Shown here in pieces: positions 34,928-47,105 of a DNA stretch of 64,000 nt. The notes below the pieces were generated by a model. The model was not told where the DNA came from. It saw only the letters and a program-made list of their open reading frames with translations, and searched no databases. Location of the stretch: positions 173,930 to 237,929 of the forward strand of contig JADGKB010000008.1 in the NCBI GenBank assembly GCA_027604185.1. Reading direction: 5' to 3'. The translations under genes were made by a program, and so were the position numbers. Numbering within the stretch: the first letter of the stretch is position 1; every line of letters begins with the position of its first letter. This stretch comes from Boothiomyces macroporosus (taxonomy: Eukaryota; Chytridiomycota; Chytridiomycetes; Rhizophydiales; Terramycetaceae).

Positions 34928-37227
34928 ATGCCTCCAAAGAAAAAGCAGAACAGAAAGAGTAAGGGAAAGAAAAAGGCCTCCGAAAATTCTTCTGTCAATA
35001 CCTCGCCAGAAATCGCAAAACATGATTTTCCTGTGGAAGAGGCACACGATGAAATAGAATCGCCAGAGCATAAAATATCCCTTTCGGTGAAGGCATCTGA
35101 TTACGAAATTGAACCTAGTCGGGCAATCGTTGTTGAGCAGCCAAAGCAGAGCTTGCTCACTCAAGCAGCAGTAAAAATTCAGTCATTGCCAAAGGAAGAA
35201 GGAAGCATGCCTATTCCAAAAACCAAGGCAACATTAGAAACAGAAAAAATATTATCAAAATCATTCGGAAATACAAAGTCCAAGAGTCCAAGCAACTCTT
35301 TATCGAGATCTATTCCAAAATCTATTCCAAGAAGATCATCCACCGCTAAAGGTGCTACACCCTCATCATTATTCCAAGCTGCGCATTTGAAAAATGTTGC
35401 TGCGGGGATTAATAGTGATTCCGACATTGATGAAATTCTAGGGGTGCAGGAAGTCAACAATATTGTCGCTGAACATCTTGTACAGCCGCCAAGTGACTCT
35501 GGCGCTTCATTTGGCTCAATGTCTCATTCCCTAGTAGGAGGTAAGCGCTTTATTGACTGTAGGTGCCATTACTAGGGATATTTACAAGTGGAAGGAAAAC
35601 CGAGAATCCAAAGAAGGACAGAGACAACGAAGAAATTCTGAACCAGATGTGGTTATTCCAGTCTCACCAACTATGCAGACAGCAGCAGATCTTCGGGAAC
35701 CAGGTGGCTTCAGAAGGCATTTTATTCAAAACAAGGCAAGAAGAGAAGGCAAGAGACCACCAAACTTTGTAACTAGTAACTTTATTGATTTTTTGGTTCT
35801 TTACGGATTTTATGGTGGTGATGTTTACCCTAGTGATGATGAAGATGAAGGAGATGAGCTGCCTTCAGTTCCCGGTGACATTGAAAACGAAATTGAGCAG
35901 GAATCTGCTCCACTTTTGCAAAGAGCCAGCTCAACTACCAACAATACAGTAAAAGGCACCTCTGAAGCAAAAGCGTTCTTTATGATGGTAAAGGCTTTTG
36001 TTGGAACGGGGGTACTGTTCCTCCCAAAAGCATTTTCAAACGGAGGTTTATTGTTTTCTGTTATTACAATGTTGGTATTAGGATACATGACATTGCATTG
36101 CATGATTTTGTTGGTGGATACCAGTAGGGCATTAGGACATAAGTCATTTGGCGATATCGGAGAACACATTTATGGAAGTAAGATGCGTAAATTAGTGCTG
36201 GCTTCAATTGCAGTGTCTCAAATGGGATTCTGCTGCGCTTACTTTATCTTTGTAGGTCAGAACTTGCGGGATCTGCTGATGATTACTTCAAATTGCAAGC
36301 TTATTTTGCCAGATTGGTTCTTTATATTACTCCAGTTAATTTTATACATCCCACTTGCCTGGGTAAGAAAAATCAAAAATTTTGGAATCACATCACTTAT
36401 TGCTGATGTGTTCATTCTTCTCGGACTTGGCTACATTTTTGTCTATGATCTTATCCTTGTAGGAGAAAGAGGAGCTCAAAATGTACCATGGGTCAATCTT
36501 CAATCTTTCCCTCTATTTATTGGAACAGCCATGTTTGCTTTTGAAGGAATTTGGTAAATAGTTTCTAATGTAGCCTTATGCTTCCTATTGCCGAATCAAT
36601 GAAACAGCCTGAAAGATTTAACCGCGTATTAACATATGGAATGATTGTTATCGGAGGGGTATTTCTAACAATTGGTACTCTTGGGTATCTTGCACTTGGA
36701 GACGAAGTTGAAACAATTGTGTTTTTGAATCTTCCAAAGTCGCCAGTAGTTTCGGGAATTCAGTTCTTGTATGCTATTGCGATTATGCTTTCTTTCCCGC
36801 TCTGCGTTTATCCTGCAATCAGAATTACAGAACAAGGTACAAATATACTAAATTAGCAATATTTGGACTTTCTACTGGAAAGGCTTCAACTCTGGTTAAA
36901 TGGGAAAAGAACCTGTATCGTGCTGCTTTGACCATGATGCTTGGACTAACTGCTTGGGCCGGCTCAACCAACCTCGACAAGGTAGTGTCCCTAGTTGGTT
37001 GTTTTGCATGTATACCGCTATCGTTCATTTACCCGGCTCTTTTCCATCTTAACGTTTCAAAGAGCAAGTGGGTTATTGCAAAAGACTGGCTTGTGGTTGT
37101 TTTTGGAACACTTGCCATGATTTACACAACATATATCACACTCCAACAGTGGGCAGTCGGCGGTCCTGAAATTCCTAGGGATAGATGTCATGACAGCAGG
37201 GGAAACCTTTTGACTCAACCGATTTAA
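34928..37227 (+). CDS. Vacuolar amino-acid transporter, AVT3/AVT4-like (745 aa)
   Basis: Exons 34928-35540, 35563-36553, 36574-36836 and 36857-37227 total 2238 nt; the introns are 22, 20 and 20 nt. A long hydrophilic, Lys/Ser-rich N-terminal region of about 345 residues precedes an AAAP-type transporter core. The core starts at KAFFMMVKAFVGTGVLFLPK, with GTAMFAFEGICLMLPIAESM at the conserved transmembrane 6-7 region (restored by splicing). Further segments follow, to a short hydrophilic C-terminus. The long N-terminus with acidic clusters is typical of fungal AVT3/AVT4 proteins, which export amino acids from the vacuole. The 313 bp before the start contain no recognisable exon. Confidence 0.9.
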
Positions 37228-37261
37228 CTGTTCTAATATAAAAGTTTCAAATATTACTGTA

Positions 37262-39181
37262 TTATATTATCATGCGTCTGTGGTAGATGTACTCCACTGG
37301 TCCAAGGATTTTGATCATTTGTAATGTTGGGAACATTGCCTTGACTTTTCTTTCGTACTGCCTGTAAATAGCAAACTTTTCCACACTGCTATCTTCACTT
37401 TGAAAATCCAGCTTTTCTTGCAGGATACCGCTTACAGACAAAATGAAAGTCCTAATACGCCTTTTTGCCAACAAGGGCAATACAAAATGAGAATCCAGAT
37501 TCTCATTCAGCACGTCAATCGATTTTTGTCCAGATATGGCCAAAGTTACAAGACTAGTCCAGTGGTCCAGGAAAAGCTGGAGTGAATGTAGCGTAAATCT
37601 GAACTGGAAGCATTTGAATTCTCGTAGTTTGGGACAATTTTCCATTAGTGAGAGCAGTACTTGGTCGTCAAAATAGTAAATGTCACTGTTCATCGCTTCT
37701 ATACTAAGCGATTGCAATTTCCTAGAATTCTTTACCAAGGCTTTGATGGTTGACAAGCATATTGACTGAGCTAAATGTGTTACGCTCTTTATATGCAGAT
37801 ATTCCAGATTAGGGAGGTTGTAGGAGGTATTCTGAGGGGGGTTTAGAGAATAATTAAGCGAAAGTCTTTTCAGATTCATACTATTTGGAGTGATGATAAA
37901 ATCCGGAAATGAATGGTATCCCCAAAGTGAAAGGTTTCGAAGCTTAGGACATACAAAGTCAATCGTTTCTGTGCTTTCGACATATTTGTCACCATCTAGC
38001 TTTCCAAATCTTAGCTCTATAATTTCAGAGCTTGTCAATGTTTTTTGAATCGTCAGTTGATCCTCAATATTTTGCCCTGGAAAATAGTGAGAATTCAGAT
38101 CAATTCTTAGCTTTGACAGGTTTGGAAAGAGCTGAAATATTGCTGCAATCATTTCATCAGTTGGTCTAGTGTTTTGAGTGTCGAATAACTTTAAATATCT
38201 GAGTTTGTAATTTGGCTGGATTACATTTTTCATGTCGCTTGCTTCCCCTATGATTGTACAATGGTTGAAGGATAGCGTTTCTAATAGCTTCAGCCTGTCT
38301 GAGATATACGAGAGGATAACGGCCCAATTTGTGGAGCGTACTGGTATATCGCACCTAGAAAACTTCAGCAACTTGACATTTTTCAACTTTTCACAAATAT
38401 CCTGCAAAGTGTCTGAATGCAAATATCCATATTTCAACTGCAGTTTACACAAATTTGGGCACGCAACTTGAAGAGCATCTACAAAATCCTTTCCCAAATT
38501 GTAATGACAAAAATCTATAATGAGATGCTGTAGCTGGAATAGTCTACCGCCATTAAGTAACAAATTAAACATATTTGTAATTGCTAAAGAATCTAGGGAC
38601 TTTAGCACCAGTTTTTTCAGTTTAGAGGAGTTGAAGCGAGCAAGTTCCTCAGGTGGAGGCACTTCAGCCCAAATAGTTGGTGAGTCGATAGAGAGGAATT
38701 CAAGATTAGGCAGCATTGAAAGTAAAAGGCCCAAATGTCTGCGTTTGTAGAGATCAATGGAGCTGTTTCCATCACTATTGAACGCAACTTCTTGTAGTGT
38801 CAGTTGCCGTAAATTTTGACAGTTGAGGGCTCCAGGCACAATTAAATCGCTTGAACTAATTATAGAAGTTAACTTTCGATGTCCTGTAAATTGCTGTGCG
38901 AGTATATGGTGAAGGTATGGATGATTACCCTCGATAAATGACTCACAAACTGTCAACTGCATCCGTTCTAAATTTCCAAATTTATCCAGTATATTCATCA
39001 ATCCAAATTTATCCACTTTTGGAGTTGCTCTGATTACAATATTCTACCGTTAATTACACAATACCTTTGAGTTTTTCAAGATATTATTCCACTGCTTGCA
39101 CACTGGCGACAGTCTGAAAGGCTCTTCAAGGTATGAGAAGATTATTTCATATATTTCTGTAGGTAGCTCATTTATCGACAT
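37262..39181 (-). CDS. F-box and leucine-rich-repeat protein (632 aa)
   Basis: Exons 39181-39065 and 39043-37262 total 1899 nt around a 21 nt intron. The N-terminal F-box reads MSINELPTEIYEIIFSYL with CKQWNNIL. About 15-18 irregular LRRs follow (LRQLTLQEVAF, LKKLVLKSL and similar). ATG 39181 places the F-box at the very N-terminus as in related fungal proteins; in-frame ATGs at 39250 and 39247 would add about 23 residues. It is the likely substrate-recognition subunit of an SCF ubiquitin ligase; the substrate is unknown. Confidence 0.82.
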
Positions 39182-39303
39182 TAGAATTAAAGTGAAACTG
39201 GCCGTCGAAACCATCAGCTGGTCTTGAGCCAATTTTGCAGGTGACATCATCCAGTTTTTGACAACACAAAAGTTGACATTTCAAACATACAATAGCCTGC
39301 GTC

Positions 39304-42300
39304 ATGGTAGCAGACACAAAGCTATACGATGGGATGAATAAATCCACCACCATTCATGATGCACGGAATGACACACCTCAAAGCAGCTATGAAAAAGAAT
39401 TGTTTCCGCTTATCGTTCGCCAAGAGTTAAATGAGAATGCACTATCAAAGGATAAAGTAAAGCAAATCACAAACGAACTGTTAAATGTCAAAAAAGTCAA
39501 ATTGCCAAAAATTGGAATCAGACCTGTCACACATCAAGGGACCCAACCCAACCTTCATAAGAGTAGTATTCCAGGACAGCTCAAACAAGCAATCAATTTT
39601 GTATACTATAAAACAAATTTGCCAGTACTATTAAAAATGGATCCTAATGGGAAGATTCTTGTTCCAACAGAGAAAACAAACCTTGATAACCCTGGGGGAA
39701 TTCAAAATCTGATAGAGCGATGTATAATCCCCCCGCATGCAGATGTGGGTGTTGCATTTACCAGCAAAAATAACGTCCCGCTACTTAATCCTGTCAAACC
39801 AAAGCTGTTTGACCAAGAATTCAAAAAGGAAAGAATTTGGGAATTCCAACCGCATATTTATGATACAACCGTTCGGTTAGTATCTTCGCGTTTGCCAAAA
39901 CGAGCTTTAACTGCTTTGGAATCAGCCATTATAAATTCACCATCCCCAGCAAGTTTAATCCAATCAATTAATGACCCTGCACCATTGGGTGACTATAATG
40001 ACAAGTTCAGGCCGATTCCTGGGAAACAGGCTCCGGGATGGGTGATTATTGTAGAAAATGGCAACATGGATGATACAACGGGAGCATATGCCAAGTTCCA
40101 CACAAAAATAAGAGAAATGGATATTAAATCCATATCATCTTGGATAATTGACGGGATCATCAGTATGAGTATCAAGTATTCCAGTAAAGTGTGATTAACA
40201 AAGTCCCAAGCGTAATTTTGGACTGTGAGACGATTATTAAACGCTGTAAGGATCCTTTAACGTATCCTCTTCCATTCAATGTAATGTTTGATTGTATATA
40301 CAACAAAAAGACTGTATTAAGGAATTAATTTAGGTTAATAGGTTTTTAAATGCTCCAGGACGGCTATTTTTAAACGCTGATATCGGAAAGGAGCTCGCCG
40401 CATCTCTAATTCAGTCTGTATATCGCCATTATCGAACAAGGTTTATAATTTTAACCATAGAGTGCAAAGACATGAATTGCTTGAACTCCACAGGGCAACA
40501 AGAGTATTCAAACACTATTGGTCTCTTTACAAAATCAGAAAACGGTTTTACGGAGTATACAGAGTAACTTTGGATTTATTCAGGCCAAATTAAACACCGC
40601 TTATGAAGCATTTAAAACTATTCAGCAAAATTTCGTGAATTCAAATGAAGAATTGCATGCAAAACAAAGGTAAGCTGTCTCTTACAAGAATCATGATTGT
40701 AATTGTACCTAAAAATTTAAAAAAACCAAACGAGTTTATGGATATTGAACGGTAAATTATTCAAAGTAATATAGGCTGTTTCCGATGGCTTACGACCCGC
40801 ATGTACGAATGATTGTGGTTCTTCCTTTCAAACATGAAAGATTTGAACAAAAATTAAAAGAATATTTTGGTAAGGCATTTTTCTAACAGTTTGACATTGC
40901 ACATTATCCTAACCCACTTGAAACTGGGAAACTACAAGTCATTATTCCAGAGAATGCAAAACATTTCCAGGACCGATCCCTAACAGAAACTACTTTGTAT
41001 TTTAGTCAATTTGCGTTGGAAAAAATTAAAGAGCTGTGCCAGAAAAGGAGCCCTATTGTTATTGCTGATGAATTCTCAATTTTCATTGCTGGAATTTGCG
41101 CGGTAGATTTCGACTAACAATAGTACCTTAATTGCCCTTATTTTGGTCCTAGTGTCTTGGCTGAAGAAAAAATGAGAGAGAACAAGTGTATCGTTTCCAA
41201 ATGGCTAAATGATGCAGAAAGTAATGTTCTGGCGACTGAAAAGTACTGGGTTTCAAAAGCAAAGGAGCTGAAAGAGCTACGTTCACAAATTACAGATATT
41301 TTGAAAGGAAAATCTGAAAGTCTGCTCTGGAAATTTACCAGAGCAAACAATTTCGGCGGGTTGATGGACTTTTTCCCCATAATCTACAGTAAGGATCTCT
41401 AATTCAGCAACAAAAGAAATTCAAGAAACGGTTTTTGATATAGCTTGTGACCAATCTTTGATCATAAATATCTGGGGTAGTGGTGGGATCCTTGAAATTG
41501 TACCCATCTCAAATCGTAATTTCTTTAATGTTGTTGAAGTTGGGTTCTACATTCCACCAGAAGGGAGCTGCAGGTTGATTGCCTCATCTGAAACCATTAT
41601 GGTTGATGAAAAGCCATTTGGTACCTATATCCCCCAGCAATCTATATCACAGTTGAGGATACAAGATATGCTGTATACAATTTCTTCAATCTGCAGATCA
41701 AACGGCATTATTGGCTACATTTCTTTTGAATGCTTATCTCGGGATAAAAGTTTTACAGTACTTTGGATTAAATCATAGGACGTTTACATATCCAGAATTG
41801 TGCCAAGACTGACATATAACGTTTTTAGAGCGGTCACAGTTGCTGTAAAAGCTAGATTGGTCCATGAGCAATCGACTTTTAGCATGAGAACAAACTATAC
41901 TGATTTGCATTGGAATTTGCCCTACTTGTCGAAATCAACATATATAGATAAGGTGCTTATTTTTAATCCAGACTAGAATAGTCGAGGATTATTTGAAGCT
42001 TGTTCCAAAGTATCCATACAGGGTTGCATACTACTCTGATATTGCAGATCACAAGTACATTTGATTAATTTAGTATGACACGTGATTTAAATCCAAGATT
42101 ATGTGCAGTTAAACTAATACATCATGGTGTAACGTTTAATGATTGGGTGATTATTTGGTTAATATTAGACAGTTGATGGAGTAACATTTCCCTACGAAGA
42201 AAAGTCGCTTGCTGTCCTGTAAATCGACATTGATTGTAGATGCATTGCCCAAACTAAAGAACAGGCTTTGGAGTCCTATCTTGCAGTACTCTGCGCAATG

Positions 42301-42863
42301 GAGAGAGTGTTTTTCGATCCTGATATTCATATATCTCACAATCTACTGGTAAACCGAATTGACAATAGCCTGTGAGCCAAATAGTAGCGACAGAGTTGTG
42401 GGAACTGAGAAAGGAGAGTGGAAGCTATCAAGATATTCCTCCCCAACCAGATTTTACATTTGCTCTGAAGAAACTAAAGTATTTGCTTGAGCCGTACATG
42501 AAAGCCTTTTATCCGGAACCAAAGTCGCCCCAACTAAACGAAAATGATGAAGAGCAAGTACCAGTCCTAAAAAGTACCGCAGCTATCAGATTGTTGACGG
42601 AAGATATACCGTCCGTAGTAGCGTATCAAAATGATCACTCGTTAAAGAAGCCCGTTCCTCTCACTAAACTGAATAGGAGAAACACTATGTCAAAAAATAG
42701 CCAAGTTCTTTCTGCACAAAAGCAACTCGAACAAAAACTTGCTAATGATAGGGCAGCGGTCGTGTTGGAAGAGGTTGAACAATTGATGAACAGCGACGAT
42801 CCAGAAATAGAAAAGATACTTGCCACCGTGCGATGGCATAAACTGAAAAAATTAGATGAATAA
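39304..42863 (+). CDS. IQCH: IQCH homologue, IQ motif and ATP-grasp-like domain (about 1084 aa)
   Basis: Sixteen exons: 39304-40183, 40204-40313, 40334-40440, 40461-40563, 40584-40669, 40689-40751, 40775-40869, 40890-41102, 41124-41388, 41408-41757, 41779-41952, 41972-42054, 42074-42146, 42169-42218, 42240-42348, 42369-42863. Introns are 19-23 nt. IQ-like helices (VYRHYRTRVQRHELLELHRA) lie near residues 350-400. The region after them follows IQCH in order: GKLQVIIPENA, LEKIKELCQKRSPIV, LLWKFTRANNFGG, GGILEIVPISNRNFFNVVEV, CRSNGIIGYISF, then a C-terminal domain. Exon totals exceed a multiple of three by one base; the surplus lies at 40869-40870. IQCH is a flagellum/sperm-associated protein absent from most non-flagellated fungi. 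Confidence 0.75.
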
Positions 42864-42895
42864 CAAAAATAAATAATGGTAGCATGATTCTTATT

Positions 42896-44231
42896 TTAAT
42901 TTGTTGGTGTGAAATACTTTTCTCTGAAATTCGAATGTCCTGGTTTATCTACCGATATCGATAATTGATCAAATTCTTCGATATGTTGGATTTTTTCCAT
43001 CGTAATCAACCTTCTAGACCACTTTCCAAAGTTCTGTTCGCTGTTTGAGATTAGTTTCATTTTTGGGTGTGTTGGAATATCGTCAGGCACATATCTAACA
43101 TTAAAAATCTTGTACTCGTCGATTAGTGTTGGTAGCCAAAATACTAATCTGCCAGAAGGTACCAAAAACGTAGCTGCAAACTGGATTAAATCGCTGATAA
43201 CAAGAGACATTTCGTAAGCTTCAGTGGTTGGATACCGTCTTGTTCCATCCCTAGCGTTAATGAAAAATACTTTCTAAATAGAGGTTTATCCGTATGAGTA
43301 ATTTTTCTTGCTCCAGCTCGAACCCCATAAGGCGGATCACAAATAATTCCATCCAGCCATTCGGCATTTCTCCACGGATGGTGCGCAATATCACATACAA
43401 AAGTGCCTAAAACGTACTTTTCCAAATTATACTGTGAAAGATTAGAATTAATGTCTTTTCCGTCGTTTCCTCGTATTTGGCGTCCATCTATGTCACTTCC
43501 AATGGTATATGCGCCAAAATGAGAACAACTAACCAAAAAAGAGCCAGTGCCTACGAATGGATCCAGAATCAACGAGCCAGGTCTGGCCAATACTTGATTG
43601 GCCATGACTAGTGACAATTCTGCATCCATAGAAGTAGTTCCAAGGTACTCTCTCTTCTTTAAATCATATCTGTTCACAATTTCTCTATTTCCAGAACCAA
43701 TATGAAGACCAAAGTAAACTTTGACAGGCGGCAACGTCTTTTTAACTCCCCTAAATTCCTCTCCGCTATAATCCTCAAATAATGTAAACATATACTTTGG
43801 GTTTTTGAGGTCGATTGGTCCATTAAATCCAAGGAATGCGAGCTCTTCAATTCTTGCAATCTGTTCTGCCATTGTGAGCGTATGTTCGAATGCTTCAACA
43901 TGGAATTTAAACGAAGCATTTTGATACTCATCCTTGTCCTTGTTTCCGTCCTTTATCAAAAACTCTTTCAACTTGTCAAAGGTATTTTCTTCTGCCCACA
44001 ATTCAATAATATCCCTTGATTAGAACGAATCTACTTTATCAAAATTGAGCGGCGGATTAATCGTTTTGCCTGCTCATGGCTGGCAATTTGTACTTTGAGA
44101 AACGGATGCTTGTGCGTATACTCTTCCTTGTTGTATTTGATTTCAACGTTTTCAAGTCTTGCTAGCGAGTCGAGTTCTGGTAGACGGAATTCCAAGTGAA
44201 ATTGTGCAAAATGAACCAAGTAATTCTTCAT
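42896..44231 (-). CDS. TRM11: tRNA (guanine10-N2)-methyltransferase catalytic subunit TRM11 (431 aa)
   Basis: Exons 44231-44035, 44014-43271 and 43250-42896 total 1296 nt; both introns are 20 nt. The N-terminal THUMP-like part (YLVHFAQFHLEFRLPELDSL) is followed by a Rossmann methyltransferase fold with ILDPFVGTGSFLVSCSHFGA, the SAM-binding motif. The catalytic DPPY form, GIICDPPYGVRAGARK, comes next. Trm11 with Trm112 makes m2G10 in tRNA. The convergent IQCH stop lies 32 bp away. Confidence 0.93.
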
Positions 44232-44265
44232 TAAAACAAAAAAAATTGACTTTTTTCACGGTTGG

Positions 44266-45081
44266 ATGAAACTCAAGAACCACATCCTAGCGAATATTTT
44301 TGCGTTTACGGGATGTATGGCCATCGCTATGCTTGCGCACTATTTTATTATTCCATCCAACGCCTCTGAAATATTTGATCCCTCCCAGACGTGTACATCG
44401 CCTCCACTATCGTGTTGGGATGGCTTCAACAAACCCCACTACAAATGTGTCACTTATGACAAAGACACAGAAATCAGACCAGGAATTATCGTCAAAGCTG
44501 GATCTAGCAACTGCTACAAATCTGTATATTTTAATCTGGATTCAACCGCTTTCAATATGCTTGGGTTGTTTCTAATCTGGGGAATCACAACATTTAAAGC
44601 CTTTGAACAGATTGTGGTTGGGTTGTTAAAGGACAATATCAGAAAAATATTTATCTTGAACATTCTTCTGGCTCTACCTACAATGTGGTACAGCTTTTCA
44701 GTGCTGATTCATTATTTAAATGACAGATACTTTGTAATGTGGAAATCACAGTTATTTTTCACTATTACAGAGTTGTACACATTTACTACGTGCATGATCC
44801 ACCTGAACAAGAAAACAACAAACTTTCCCCTGTTGATAGGGTTATGTGGTACTTCGCTCTGCCACATGATCCAACTTGCTCTTGATGAATCGTTGATAGC
44901 AGATCAGAAATTAGGAAGAAACTTTCTGTTGTTTGGCTGCGATTTATTTAACTTTTTGACAGCATGGCAAGTAATAGGGTCAAAACAAAAGAAGCTGGTT
45001 AAAATATTAACCGTATGTTTGGTTGAAATGTTGCTCTTTCAATTCTTTTTTTCGGATGAAGCTTCGTTTATCCTATTCTAA
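44266..45081 (+). CDS. Multi-pass membrane protein, unrecognised (271 aa)
   Basis: This is a single-exon ORF. The first hydrophobic segment (HILANIFAFTGCMAIAML) is followed by a Cys-rich luminal or extracellular loop of about 60 residues with five Cys. About five further membrane segments include FNMLGLFLIWGITTF, LNILLALPTMWYSFSVLI and LVKILTVCLVEMLLFQFFF. I do not recognise the family. It starts 34 bp from the start of the divergent TRM11 gene. Confidence 0.6.
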   Translation: MKLKNHILANIFAFTGCMAIAMLAHYFIIPSNASEIFDPSQTCTSPPLSCWDGFNKPHYKCVTYDKDTEIRPGIIVKAGSSNCYKSVYFNLDSTAFNMLGLFLIWGITTFKAFEQIVVGLLKDNIRKIFILNILLALPTMWYSFSVLIHYLNDRYFVMWKSQLFFTITELYTFTTCMIHLNKKTTNFPLLIGLCGTSLCHMIQLALDESLIADQKLGRNFLLFGCDLFNFLTAWQVIGSKQKKLVKILTVCLVEMLLFQFFFSDEASFILF

Positions 45082-45213
45082 GAGTATTCAGGACAGTGAT
45101 ACTTGAATTAAAGTAATTTTTGATTAAACTGATTGCGTTTGACTTTAATTCATCTCATTCCAAAGACAGTTACAATTTTCACCTCCCTGATTTTCTGGTT
45201 TACTAAACAACCT

Positions 45214-45801
45214 ATGCGCGTCTTGTCTGTCGATAGCAACTGCAAATGTATAAGCAACTGCAAACGAGACAGTTTGGAAGCGTTGAGAGGATATTGGAAG
45301 GGAATAAAACCAAAGGAACGATCCTTTCTTCCAAATGAATTGAAGGAATACTTTGTAACCAGAGTCAAACCCCAACACGCAAAAGAGAAGGTAAATTACT
45401 TGAATGTGGATATGAATAAGATGGAAAAACATGCTGCTCGAAAACCCATAGAAAGGCATATTTATGTGGAGGTCAAAAAGTCGGCCAAAGAAATCCAAAC
45501 TCAAACTACAGCAGATATTCAAGACTATTACACGGTATTAAGAACTATTGTCGCTGAAATCAACCCTAACCCATCCCATGAAAGTGAAAACGAAAATATC
45601 AGTGAAATAGGGATTAAGTCTGAACCAGAGTTGAATCTCTCGATTGCTCATGATACTAATTCGTTTGGTTACCATCCAGAAACAACAGAAGAATTCGACC
45701 TTTTGGATGACGCTCATTCATTCAAAAAAACTCGCTGGATATACGAGGCTCACCAAAGGCAAATCAAGAGCATAAGACAAAATATTTTACAGATAATATA
45801 A
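45214..45801 (+). CDS. Uncharacterised hydrophilic protein (195 aa)
   Basis: ATG 45214 begins MRVLSVDSNCKCISNCKRD. The frame is open further upstream but only to a TTG, so an upstream exon cannot be ruled out. The protein is basic in its first half and acidic, Glu/Asn-rich, in its second half (HESENENISEIGIKSEPELN). It contains no membrane segment. No domain is recognised. It is followed closely by TIM54 (31 bp). Confidence 0.5.
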   Translation: MRVLSVDSNCKCISNCKRDSLEALRGYWKGIKPKERSFLPNELKEYFVTRVKPQHAKEKVNYLNVDMNKMEKHAARKPIERHIYVEVKKSAKEIQTQTTADIQDYYTVLRTIVAEINPNPSHESENENISEIGIKSEPELNLSIAHDTNSFGYHPETTEEFDLLDDAHSFKKTRWIYEAHQRQIKSIRQNILQII

Positions 45802-45832
45802 CTTTTTTCTTTAATCCTGAAAAAAAAGAAAA

Positions 45833-46761
45833 ATGAATGCATTTAAATTGCCAAAACTTCCTTCTAGGAATTGGAGTATTTTCTGGACTTCAGTGGGAGC
45901 AGTTTCTGGGATAATTGTATACGATAGATTTGCAGTAAAGAGAATTTTAAGGGAGTATGGTGAACAGGCTTCAGTCAAAGCCAAGGAACCTTCCAGTATT
46001 TCTTCCTAATAGTAGAGTGGAATGAACCAGCAAGAAAGGTTGCAGTATATTTGGATCATAACAACTGGACGCCTTATTGGTTTGACGAATTCGTGAAACC
46101 TATTTTCGATGATGGAGCAGTAGACTATGAACTTATTGACCCAATACACTCTTCTGAAATTATTGCTCAAGTAAGAGACAAGATTTGGGATGGTAAAGAA
46201 TTTGTTTCTGAAAAACTAAAGCCAAAGCCAGCAAAGAAAGCCAGTTGGTTTGGATCTTCGTCAGTTAGTACAGAGGAACAAAAGGATCAATTGATGCAGC
46301 TACATTTTCCCCACTTGCAAAAGCTCAAATATGACCCTTCTATTGGATTAGTTGCTGTTGGCGCAATTGGATGGAGACACTTATTATGCGGACTGATGGA
46401 GGGCCATTTGACGTCGCGAAATGATGTACCGTTCGATCATGAGTTGGAGTATCCAACACTAGGATTTATATCTACGAAAAACCTGTCTGGTTGGGGTTAT
46501 GTTCCGATTAGAATGTACTATTGGTTCAACAGAAGAGAATTGGCAGAAAAGATTGGAAAAGAAGCCCTCGCTGTGGTGCTGGGAAATAAGAGAGGGTTCA
46601 AACAGGAAGATACACTATTGGGAAGTGATAATTATAGACCCCTTGAAAAGAAGAAGGATGCCAGCGAAGCCGTGTTGGAAAAGGAGAAATTATCTGACAT
46701 GGCCGAGTCTATTGCCAAGATTGACGATGGATTGGCATCGAAGCTTTACATTTACAAATAA
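45833..46761 (+). CDS. TIM54: Mitochondrial inner-membrane translocase subunit Tim54 (302 aa)
   Basis: Exons 45833-45995 and 46016-46761 total 909 nt; the intron is 20 nt. The N-terminus LPSRNWSIFWTSVGAVSGI followed by YDRFAVKRILREY is the Tim54 signature of a single N-terminal membrane span. The intermembrane-space domain has RKVAVYLDHNNW, WFDEFVKPIFDDGAVDYEL, GWRHLLCGLMEGH and GWGYVPIRMYYWF. Tim54 is a fungal component of the TIM22 complex that inserts carrier proteins. Its presence supports a fungal affinity for the window. Confidence 0.9.
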
Positions 46762-47105
46762 AGACTGCTTATCACTACTCTTTACCGCCGATTGAAATGC
46801 GGCGATCCAGAATTGATTAGGCAAATAATTCGCCGCCTATTGTGAAAGAGTTAATTTGAATGTTACACCAGAATGATGATTGATTGAGCCACAGTACTGC
46901 CGCTTAGCAAAGAACAAACAGAATGAAAAGATGGTCCAGTGTGGTTTAATCCAATTCCTACAAGATACTACCAGTACCAATAAAAGAAAATGTGCCATCT
47001 ATCTGATATTCATTGGCGGAATTTTTCGTGGAGTGAATTTTTGCCCACCCCAACTCGCCGATTGTCTTGTGCCTTGTGCTACCAAATCTTTACTTTTTCT
47101 TTAGA
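46762..47105. other. 344 bp intergenic region
   Basis: It lies between TIM54 and the SEC14-like gene on the plus strand. It contains pyrimidine-rich DNA just before the SEC14 start. No exon or RNA gene is visible. Confidence 0.45.
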
